From the NCBI GenBank assembly GCA_913064755.1, contig CAJYBQ010000039.1:1-13471 (forward strand): a DNA stretch of 13,471 bases. The letters are read 5' to 3'. The translations under genes and the position numbers were made by a program. This document shows positions 6,542 to 12,730 of this stretch, piece after piece; the stretch's first letter is position 1; the number at the start of each line of letters is the position of its first letter. This DNA comes from an uncultured Alphaproteobacteria bacterium. Its GTDB lineage: Bacteria > Pseudomonadota > Alphaproteobacteria > Minwuiales > Minwuiaceae. The notes under the pieces are model-generated. The model saw nothing but the letters and a program-made list of their open reading frames with translations, was not told where the DNA came from and did no database searches.

Positions 6542-7900
6542 ATGTCCGCCCGCGTCCTCGTCGTTGACGACGTTCTCCCCAACGTCCGCATTCTCGAAGC
6601 CAAGCTTTCGAGCGAGTACTACCAGGTCTTCACCGCAAGTGACGGCCCTGAAGCGCTCGAGGTGGTGGAGCGTGACAACCCCGACATCGTGCTGCTTGAT
6701 GTCATGATGCCTGGCATGGACGGCTTCGAGGTCTGTCGCCGCATGAAGGCCAATCCGGCCGTGTCCCATATTCCGGTGGTCATGGTGACGGCGCTGTCCG
6801 ACGCATCCGACCGGGTGCAGGGACTGGAAGCCGGGGCCGACGATTTCCTGACCAAGCCGGTGAACGACATGGCGCTGTTTTCGCGCGTCCGCTCGCTGGT
6901 GCGTCTGAAGATGACGATGGACGAGCTGAAGCTGCGCCGCCAGACGGGTGAGCGCCTCGGCATGTATTCCACCGAAGCGGAGATGAACGTCGCGGGCGCG
7001 CCGGTGCTGGTGATCGACGACAACGCATCCGACAATCGCCACGTGAAACGCCACATGGGCGAGGGCTTCGACCTGATGTTCGAGGCCGAGCCCGAGGCCG
7101 CCATCGCCAGGGCACGCACGGGCGATCCCGACCTGATCATCCTTTCGCTGGACCACAAGGGCACCGATCCGCTGCGCCTGACGTCGCGCATCCGCAATGA
7201 TGCCGCCACCCGCCAGGTGCCGATCCTGATGATCGGGGAGGAAAGCGACAACGAACGCATCGCCAAGGGGCTGGAACTCGGGGTCACCGACTATCTGCTG
7301 CGCCCGATCGACGGCAACGAACTGACCGCGCGCGCCAAGACACAGGTGCGCCGCAAGCGTTTTCAGGACCAGCTGCGCGAAAGCGTCGAAGCATCCATCA
7401 CCATGGCCATGACAGATCCGCTGACCGGCCTCTACAACCGTCGCTACCTGGATCAGCACCTGGAAATGGCCATGCAGCGCAACCGCACGGCGGGCAAGCC
7501 GTTGTCGTTCATCCTGCTCGATATCGATCACTTCAAGGCGGTCAACGATGCCCACGGTCACGCGGCCGGTGACCGGATCCTGCAGCAGTTCTCGAAGCGC
7601 ATTCAGCACAGCGTGCGGGATTTCGACCTCTGCGCCCGCTACGGCGGCGAGGAGTTCGTGGTGATGATGCCGGAAGCCGACCGCGCGCTGGCCGAAAAGG
7701 TCGGTGAACGGCTGCGCTGGGCGATGGAAACCGAACCCTTCGAGACCGGTGAGGACGTCGGTGCCATTCCGGTGACCTGTTCACTCGGCGGTGCGACACT
7801 GAAGGACGGCGAGGACGCGGCGTCGCTGATGAAGCGCGCCGACATGGCCCTCTACGAGGCCAAGGGCGCTGGTCGCAACCGCATGGTCATGGCCGACTGA
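6542..7900 (+). CDS. pleD: Diguanylate cyclase PleD (REC-REC-GGDEF)
   Basis: PleD makes cyclic di-GMP from two GTP after phosphorylation-driven dimerisation, promoting the change from motile to sessile cell type. The 452 residues show a first receiver (1-125) with phosphoacceptor Asp53 in LLDVMMPGMDGF and Lys105, then a degenerate second receiver (about 153-272). In the second receiver the Asp159-Asp160 pair is kept, but the phosphoacceptor position falls in LIILSLDHKG without a suitable Asp, as expected for a dimerisation adaptor. The GGDEF domain (about 285-452) has the active-site GGEEF (368-372), metal-binding Asp327, and an intact inhibitory I-site R359-x-x-D362, so product feedback inhibition is likely retained. 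The length and residue numbering match Caulobacter PleD very closely. It is cotranscribed with divK, and its last 14 bases overlap the convergent dehydrogenase gene. Confidence 0.96.
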   Translation: MSARVLVVDDVLPNVRILEAKLSSEYYQVFTASDGPEALEVVERDNPDIVLLDVMMPGMDGFEVCRRMKANPAVSHIPVVMVTALSDASDRVQGLEAGADDFLTKPVNDMALFSRVRSLVRLKMTMDELKLRRQTGERLGMYSTEAEMNVAGAPVLVIDDNASDNRHVKRHMGEGFDLMFEAEPEAAIARARTGDPDLIILSLDHKGTDPLRLTSRIRNDAATRQVPILMIGEESDNERIAKGLELGVTDYLLRPIDGNELTARAKTQVRRKRFQDQLRESVEASITMAMTDPLTGLYNRRYLDQHLEMAMQRNRTAGKPLSFILLDIDHFKAVNDAHGHAAGDRILQQFSKRIQHSVRDFDLCARYGGEEFVVMMPEADRALAEKVGERLRWAMETEPFETGEDVGAIPVTCSLGGATLKDGEDAASLMKRADMALYEAKGAGRNRMVMAD

Positions 7901-8732
7901 TCGCCAGTCCGGCACGTATCGCCTGCTCGTCGACCTCCATACCGGCAAACAGTTTCCAGGCATGCAGTCCCTGGTGGATGAACAGTTCGTACCCGCTGAT
8001 CGTCCGCAGGCCCATCTCGGCAGCATCGTGCAGGAATTCCGTCTCCACCGGCGTATAGACCGCGTCGAACGCCCAGCTTGCGCCTGTCATGGCTGACCTC
8101 GGCAGCGGCGTGCCGGCGTGACCGACCATGCCGACCGGCGTGCAGTTGATCAGCCCTTCCGCGCCGATGGCCGCGGTGGCGCTGTCGTCGCTCAGGGTGA
8201 TGGCGGTGCCCGGACGTGCCGCCGACAGCGCGCGGGCCAGTGCCTCCGCCCGTGGCCTGTCCCTTTCGACAATCCGGAATTGCGTGACGCCAAGGGACAG
8301 CAGCCCGAAGGCAACGGCCCGGCCCACACCCCCCGCGCCGATCTGGCAGATGCATCCGGGATTGCCGCCACTGCCCAGGGCCGACCGGCAGGCAGCGATG
8401 AAGCCGGAATGATCCGTATTGTGTCCCCATGGTCCGGATGCGCCGAACAGTACCGTGTTCACCGCGCCCAGGGCACGGACGGCAGGGTCATCGATCACGA
8501 CCCGTTCCGTCACCCGTTCCTTGTAGGGGTAGGTGATGTTCAGCCCGTCGAAGCCATTGTCCCGGGCGTGGTCGAATGTCCCGTCGAAATCCAGGCCCAG
8601 TTCGGCGGGTACCAGCCGTTCGTAGCTGACCTCCCGACCGCACAGCCTGCCCGCCAGCCGGTGCAGCGCCGGCGCGCTGGAGGCCGCTATGTTGTCGCCG
8701 ATCAGGCCGAGGCGCAGGGCAGGGGCGGTCAT
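7887..8732 (-). CDS. Shikimate/quinate dehydrogenase-family oxidoreductase (AroE-like)
   Basis: This 281-residue cytoplasmic NAD(P)-dependent dehydrogenase interconverts 3-dehydroshikimate and shikimate, or 3-dehydroquinate and quinate. Catalytic Lys71 lies in LNITYPYKE and Asp107 in GHNTD. The cofactor loop is GAGGVG (132-137). The C-terminal motif GYELFIHQGLHAW (247-259) is also typical. The end of beta-2 carries Glu156 (IVERDRPRA) where NADP-dependent AroE has an NRT motif. This favours NAD and, with the NITYPYK form of the lysine motif, resembles the actinobacterial quinate/shikimate dehydrogenases used in catabolism. The substrate-carboxylate pair, usually S-x-S/T, reads S18-S-A20. The start at 8732 has AGGAA about 8 bases upstream; the open frame continues to 8951, but that stretch is proline-rich and lies over the divergent gene. 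No other aromatic-pathway gene is nearby, so I leave the symbol blank. Confidence 0.85.
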   Translation of the reverse strand: MTAPALRLGLIGDNIAASSAPALHRLAGRLCGREVSYERLVPAELGLDFDGTFDHARDNGFDGLNITYPYKERVTERVVIDDPAVRALGAVNTVLFGASGPWGHNTDHSGFIAACRSALGSGGNPGCICQIGAGGVGRAVAFGLLSLGVTQFRIVERDRPRAEALARALSAARPGTAITLSDDSATAAIGAEGLINCTPVGMVGHAGTPLPRSAMTGASWAFDAVYTPVETEFLHDAAEMGLRTISGYELFIHQGLHAWKLFAGMEVDEQAIRAGLAISRP

Positions 8733-8768
8733 GCATGATTCCTGTACTATCGTCGTATGGTACCAGTT

Positions 8769-8785
8769 GCTGTCGGCCGGACAGC
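8769..8785. repeat. Short inverted repeat in the divergent intergenic region
   Basis: GCTGTC and GACAGC are exact reverse complements separated by GGCCG. They lie in the 71-base gap between the divergent dehydrogenase and beta-lactamase-fold genes, about 6 bases before the Shine-Dalgarno of the rightward gene. The repeat could be a small operator or a leader hairpin. At 6 base pairs it may be chance. Confidence 0.35.
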
Positions 8786-8803
8786 TTGCGGGAGGGATCG
8801 ACG

Positions 8804-9910
8804 ATGAACAACCGGTTGCGCGAAATCGGCCTGGCCCTGGGCCTGTCACGGGGTCTGTCTCTGGGGCTGTGTCTGGCGATGCTGATCGCCCTGGTACCGG
8901 GTCAGGGCATGGCTGGAGAGCCTGCGCTGGCCGAGAAGCTGCGGCGGGCATTCGCCGATGGTGAGCTGCCGGGACTGCACAGCGCCTTGATCATTCACAG
9001 GGGGCGGACCCTGGCGGAGGTGCATTTCCCGGGGAATGACCAGCGCTGGGGCGCACCGCTCGGCGTTCGCCAGCATGGGCCGGAGACCTTGCACGACCTG
9101 CGGTCGGTCACCAAGAGCATCGTGTCCCTGATCTACGGCATCGCCCTGTCGGAGGGGCTGGTGCCGCCTGTCGATGATGTCTTGCTGGATCATTTCCCGG
9201 CATACGCCGACCTGGCGGAGGACCCGGCGCGGCGAAGGATCCTGGTCCGTCATGCCCTTTCCATGAAGATGGGAACCGAGTGGAACGAGAATCTGCCCTA
9301 TACCGACCCGCGCAACAGCGAGATCGCCATGGAAATGGCAGCGGACCGGTATCGCTTCATACTTGATCGCCCGATCGTTGCGGAACCCGGCAGCCAGTGG
9401 AACTACAGCGGCGGCGCGACGGCACTGATTGCCCGCCTGATCGCGCAGGGCACGGGCAGGCCCATCGACGCCTATGCGCGCGAAAGGCTGTTCGCGCCGC
9501 TGGGCATCACCGATTTCGAATGGGTCAAGGGGGCTGACGGGGAGCCGTCGGCGGCGTCTGGCCTGCGCATGAACATCCATGACCTGGCGAAGATCGGCCT
9601 GATGATCCAGGATCGGGGCCGTTTCGCGGGCAAGCAGGTGGTGCCGGAAGACTGGTTGTCGGCGGCGTTCAAGCCGCGCGCCGACCTGCAGGGCGGCCTG
9701 CGCTACGGCTTTTTCTGGTGGCTGCATCCGGCAGGCGATCCGCCGCTTGGCGTCGGTGCCTTCGGCAATGGCGGGCAACGCCTGTCCATCGGCTTCGAGA
9801 GCGGTCTGACCGTTGTCGTGCTGGCCGGCAACTACAACGACCCGGCTGCCTGGCGCATTCCGGTGAAGGTCATCACCGATTTCGCCGTGCCGGCCATCAA
9901 GGACGACTGA
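8804..9910 (+). CDS. Exported beta-lactamase-fold serine hydrolase
   Basis: This 368-residue protein is predicted to be exported. It has basic residues near the N-terminus (Arg4, Arg6, Arg16), a hydrophobic run at about 17-31 and a possible signal peptidase site near GMAG-EP (36-40). There is no lipobox. The mature part is a beta-lactamase-superfamily domain with SVTK (Ser101, Lys104), a second motif YSG (201-203) in place of YSN, and GNGGQRL (321-327) in the position of the third KTG/HTG-type motif. Proteins of this type include periplasmic esterases, D-aminopeptidase-like enzymes and 6-aminohexanoate-dimer hydrolase relatives (the class often called class C-related). A true beta-lactamase is less likely, and the substrate is unknown. 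The start at 8804 is set by GGGAGGG about 7 bases upstream and by the signal peptide. The gene converges on pyruvate kinase with 6 bases between stops, leaving no room for a terminator between them. Confidence 0.85.
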   Translation: MNNRLREIGLALGLSRGLSLGLCLAMLIALVPGQGMAGEPALAEKLRRAFADGELPGLHSALIIHRGRTLAEVHFPGNDQRWGAPLGVRQHGPETLHDLRSVTKSIVSLIYGIALSEGLVPPVDDVLLDHFPAYADLAEDPARRRILVRHALSMKMGTEWNENLPYTDPRNSEIAMEMAADRYRFILDRPIVAEPGSQWNYSGGATALIARLIAQGTGRPIDAYARERLFAPLGITDFEWVKGADGEPSAASGLRMNIHDLAKIGLMIQDRGRFAGKQVVPEDWLSAAFKPRADLQGGLRYGFFWWLHPAGDPPLGVGAFGNGGQRLSIGFESGLTVVVLAGNYNDPAAWRIPVKVITDFAVPAIKDD

Positions 9911-9916
9911 GGCGGG

Positions 9917-11344
9917 TCAGCCCGGATCGTCGCCGATCCAGGCAATCCGCAGGATGTTGGTTGCGCCCGGCGTGCCGAACGGCACCCCGGCGGTGATCAC
10001 CAGCCTCTGCCCCGGCTCGGCAAAACCGTCGCGCCGGGCGATGCGACAGGCCTTGTCGACCATGTCGGCAAAGTTCTGCGCGTCCTCTGTCACGGCAGAA
10101 TGCACGCCCCAGACCAGTGCCATGCGCCGCGCGGTCTCGACCTTCGGCGTCAGGCCGAGAATCGGGGTCGGTGGCCGTTCGCGTGCCGCCCTCAGCGCGG
10201 TTGACCCGGACGTGGTGTAGGTCACGATGGCCGCGGCGTTGATGGTTTCTGCCACCTGGCGGGCGGCGGCCGTGATCGCGTCGGATGCGGTCGGTTCGGG
10301 AATCGCGTGATCGGCCTCCAGGATGCTGCGGTAGTGATCGTCACGCTCGACACTCTCGATCACCCTGTTCATGGTCTCGACCGATAGGATCGGGTGATCG
10401 CCGGATGCCGTTTCCGCCGACAGCATCACCGCGTCGGCCCCGTCATAGACCGCGGTCGCGACGTCGGAGACCTCGGCGCGGGTGGGGAAGGGGCTCGTCA
10501 CCATGGATTCGAGCATCTGCGTCGCCACGACGACGGTCTTGCCCTGCCTGCGTGCCCTGCGAATCAGCATCTTCTGGGTCGCGGGGACTTCCTCGACCGG
10601 GGTTTCGACGCCCAGGTCGCCGCGCGCGACCATGATGCCGTCGGACAGGTCCAGGATGTCATCGATGTGATCGACCGCTGCCGGCTTCTCGATCTTCGCC
10701 ATGATCGCGGCGCGCCCGGCGACCAGCTTGCGTGCCTCGGCCACGTCGTCGGCCTGCTGCACGAACGACAGGGCGATCCAGTCGACGCCCAGGGTGGCGG
10801 CAAATTCCAGGTCCTTGCGATCCTTGTCCGACAGGGCCGCGAGCGGCAGCACGACATCGGGCAGGTTCAGCCCCTTGCGGTCGCTCAGCCTGCCGCCGGT
10901 GATCACCTCCGTCTTCGCACTGCTGCGGCCGCAATCCGTCACCCGCAGCCGCACGCGGCCATCGTCCAGCAGCAGGTTCGCGCCCGGCTGCAGGGCCTTG
11001 AAGATCTCCGGGTGAGGCAGTTGCGCACGCTTTTCCGTGCCCGGCGCATCGCGCAGGTCCAGCCCGAAGGTGGCGCCGGTCTTCAGTTCGACGGATCCGT
11101 TGGCGAAGGTGCCGATGCGGAATTTCGGACCCTGCAGGTCGGCGAGCAAGCCGATGGGTCGCCCCCGCGCCGCCTCCAGGCTGCGGACGATGAGGTGGCG
11201 ATGGCGGTGTTCGGCATGGGTGCCATGGCTGAAGTTGAGACGGAACACGTCCACCCCCGCGTCGAACAGTTCCGCGATGCGATGGGCGGTGGAACTGGAC
11301 GGGCCGAGGGTGGCAAGGATCTTCGTCTGACGTTTACGGTGCAA
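9917..11344 (-). CDS. pyk: Pyruvate kinase, K+-independent type by signature
   Basis: Pyruvate kinase transfers phosphate from phosphoenolpyruvate to ADP, giving pyruvate and ATP in the cytoplasm. In the 475-residue product, the N-terminal barrel strand is FRLNFSHG (34-41), the active-site lysine signature is IMAKIEK (214-220), ARGDLG is at 240-245, VATQML carries the catalytic threonine (273-278), and MLSAETA is at 307-313. The C-terminal regulatory domain covers about 340-470. LQGPKFRIG (70-78) carries Lys where K+-dependent enzymes have Glu. The start is a TTG at 11344, preferred because GAGGAG lies 7 bases upstream and the protein then begins two residues before the basic segment RKRQTKILATLG. 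The ATG at 11380 would overlap the upstream gene by 47 bases and has no comparable ribosome-binding site. It overlaps the glycerate kinase stop by 11 bases, so the two are an operon, like ttuD-ttuE. Confidence 0.93.
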   Translation of the reverse strand: MHRKRQTKILATLGPSSSTAHRIAELFDAGVDVFRLNFSHGTHAEHRHRHLIVRSLEAARGRPIGLLADLQGPKFRIGTFANGSVELKTGATFGLDLRDAPGTEKRAQLPHPEIFKALQPGANLLLDDGRVRLRVTDCGRSSAKTEVITGGRLSDRKGLNLPDVVLPLAALSDKDRKDLEFAATLGVDWIALSFVQQADDVAEARKLVAGRAAIMAKIEKPAAVDHIDDILDLSDGIMVARGDLGVETPVEEVPATQKMLIRRARRQGKTVVVATQMLESMVTSPFPTRAEVSDVATAVYDGADAVMLSAETASGDHPILSVETMNRVIESVERDDHYRSILEADHAIPEPTASDAITAAARQVAETINAAAIVTYTTSGSTALRAARERPPTPILGLTPKVETARRMALVWGVHSAVTEDAQNFADMVDKACRIARRDGFAEPGQRLVITAGVPFGTPGATNILRIAWIGDDPG

Positions 11345-12623
11345 GATATGGCTCCTCAGGTGGTCGGACGATGATGGCACGGAAGTCGTTCACATTGGTA
11401 TTCGTCGGGCCGGGTCGGAAGAGATCGCCCAACGCATCCAGGGCAGGTCCGGTGTTGTTGGTGGCCAGTGCGGTGGCCGGGTCGGTTGCGTGATCGCGGG
11501 TCCAGAGGGCGGAATCCGTGCTGACGAAAGCCCCTGCCGCGTCGCCGCTGCCGTCCACCCCGTCCGTGTCGGCGGCCAGCGCGGTAATGCCCCTGCAGCC
11601 ATCCAGAACCAGCGCCAGGGCAAGCGCGTATTCCTGGTTGGGCCCGCCTTGCCCGTTGCCCCGGACCGTAACCGTCAACTCCCCGCCCGACAGCAGGATG
11701 CTTGGCCGGTCGCGACCCAGCATGCGTCGTGCGAGGTCGCCGTGGGCACAGGCGACATCGCGGGCCTCCCCCTCCAGCCCGTCACCCAGCATGATGGGGT
11801 CCAGGCCTTCAGCCAGTGCCATTGCGGCTGCCGCGTCCAGCGCGTCCCTGGGCCGGGCCACCAGGTGATACTCGTTCGCCGGCAGGGCGGGTTCGCTGGT
11901 TTCCGTCCTGGCCCGCAGGTGTGACAGTACCGCGTCGGGCGCATCGATGCCGTAATGATCCAGCAGCCGCAGCGCATCGGTTGCCCGCGACGGGTCCGCC
12001 ACCGTGGGGCCGGAGCCGATGACCGATGGATCGTCGCCGACGACATCGGAAATCGCCAGGGTGACCAGCCGCGCGGGGGCCACGGCCCGCGCCAGCGCCC
12101 CGCCCTTGACGCCGGACAGGTGCTTGCGGACGGCGTTCATGTGCTGGATCGGCGCACCGGACCGCAGCAGTGCCTGGGTCACCGCCTGCTTGTCGGCCAG
12201 GGTCAGCCCGTCAGCCGGGGCGGTCAGCAGGGCCGACGCGCCACCCGACAACAGGCAGACGACCAGGTCATCGGGACCCAGCGGGCGGACCATCTGCAGG
12301 ATACGCCGTGTTGCCAGAATCCCGCTTTCGTCGGGAACGGGGTGTGACGCTTCCACCACTTCGATCCGGTCCGTCGGCAGGGCATGGCCATAGCGTGTGA
12401 TGACCAGTCCGGTGAGGTCGTGTGCCCCGCCGTGTGTCTGGGTCCAGGCCTGTTCGAATGCCGCTGCCATGGCTGCTGCCGCCTTGCCGGCGCCGACCAC
12501 CACCGTGCGCCCGACGGGCGGTTCCGGCAGGTTGCCGGCAACGCAGCGGGACGGGTGAACGCGCGCGACGGCGGCATGGAACAGCCGCGCCAGCAGCGCA
12601 CGATCATCAGCGGAGGAACTCAT
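11334..12623 (-). CDS. ttuD: Glycerate 2-kinase (TtuD/GckA type, MOFRL domain)
   Basis: This 429-residue enzyme phosphorylates D-glycerate at C2 to 2-phosphoglycerate with ATP. Members were first described as the hydroxypyruvate reductase TtuD of tartrate utilisation and are now regarded as class II glycerate kinases. The N-terminal domain (about 8-240) has conserved Lys47 in VVGAGKAA, LLSGGASALL (124-133), LSGVKGGALA (169-178) and SDVVGDDPSVIGSGPT (192-207). The C-terminal MOFRL domain (about 305-420) has LSGGELTVTVRGNGQGGPNQ (311-330), DTDGVDGSGDAAGA (352-365) and the TNVNDF ending (409-414). The start at 12623 gives the family N-terminus (MSSSADDRALLARLF); the frame is open to 12905, but that part is antisense to the divergent epimerase gene and is low-complexity. 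The ribosome-binding site is weak. It precedes pyruvate kinase in one transcript, suggesting channelling of glycerate to pyruvate via enolase. gckA is an equivalent name. Confidence 0.92.
   Translation of the reverse strand: MSSSADDRALLARLFHAAVARVHPSRCVAGNLPEPPVGRTVVVGAGKAAAAMAAAFEQAWTQTHGGAHDLTGLVITRYGHALPTDRIEVVEASHPVPDESGILATRRILQMVRPLGPDDLVVCLLSGGASALLTAPADGLTLADKQAVTQALLRSGAPIQHMNAVRKHLSGVKGGALARAVAPARLVTLAISDVVGDDPSVIGSGPTVADPSRATDALRLLDHYGIDAPDAVLSHLRARTETSEPALPANEYHLVARPRDALDAAAAMALAEGLDPIMLGDGLEGEARDVACAHGDLARRMLGRDRPSILLSGGELTVTVRGNGQGGPNQEYALALALVLDGCRGITALAADTDGVDGSGDAAGAFVSTDSALWTRDHATDPATALATNNTGPALDALGDLFRPGPTNTNVNDFRAIIVRPPEEPYLAP
11352..11357 (-). promoter_or_regulatory. Strong Shine-Dalgarno that fixes the pyruvate kinase TTG start
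   Basis: Reading leftward, GAGGAG is followed by 7 bases and then TTG at 11344-11342. It lies inside the last codons of the glycerate kinase gene (the Pro-Glu-Glu-Pro part of its C-terminus). The next in-frame ATG upstream (11380) lies before this element, so it cannot use it. Confidence 0.7.
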
Positions 12624-12659
12624 TCTGCATGGCCCATTGCGGTCATTCGCGGAACCGCC

Positions 12660-12689
12660 AGAATAGGGATGACGAGGCCCGACTGGCAA
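12660..12689 (-). promoter_or_regulatory. Candidate sigma-70 promoter for the glycerate kinase-pyruvate kinase operon
   Basis: Reading leftward, TTGCCA (12689-12684, 5 of 6 to consensus) and TATTCT (12665-12660, 4 of 6) are 18 bases apart. They lie in the 107-base divergent gap and give a leader of about 30 bases before the start at 12623. This is the best promoter-like match I found in the window, but it was judged by eye. Confidence 0.42.
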
Positions 12690-12730
12690 TGGCGGCGGGC
12701 GATCCGCGGTGCGGACGGGGAGGTGGCGAG

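Noticed and set aside
6098..7609. 503-codon leftward open frame under divK and pleD
   Set aside because: It is a mirror of the DivK/PleD coding frame, rich in His, Gln and Arg with no family resemblance; the sense-strand genes are certain.
7880..7905. Possible bidirectional terminator between pleD and the AroE-like gene
   Set aside because: The two genes overlap by 14 bases, and no stem with a T-run is visible. The same holds for the 6-base gap at 9911-9916.
8733..8951. 73-residue N-terminal extension of the AroE-like protein
   Set aside because: It is low-complexity Pro/Ser/Ala sequence antisense to the signal-peptide region of the divergent gene; a good Shine-Dalgarno precedes the Met at 8732.
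10394..11374. 326-codon rightward open frame over pyruvate kinase
   Set aside because: It is an antisense shadow of a conserved enzyme, with the same His/Gln/Arg-rich composition as the other shadows.
12695..12715. Small hairpin TCCGC-GGT-GCGGA before the epimerase start
   Set aside because: It has only 5 base pairs in very GC-rich DNA, with no T-run and no sign of function.
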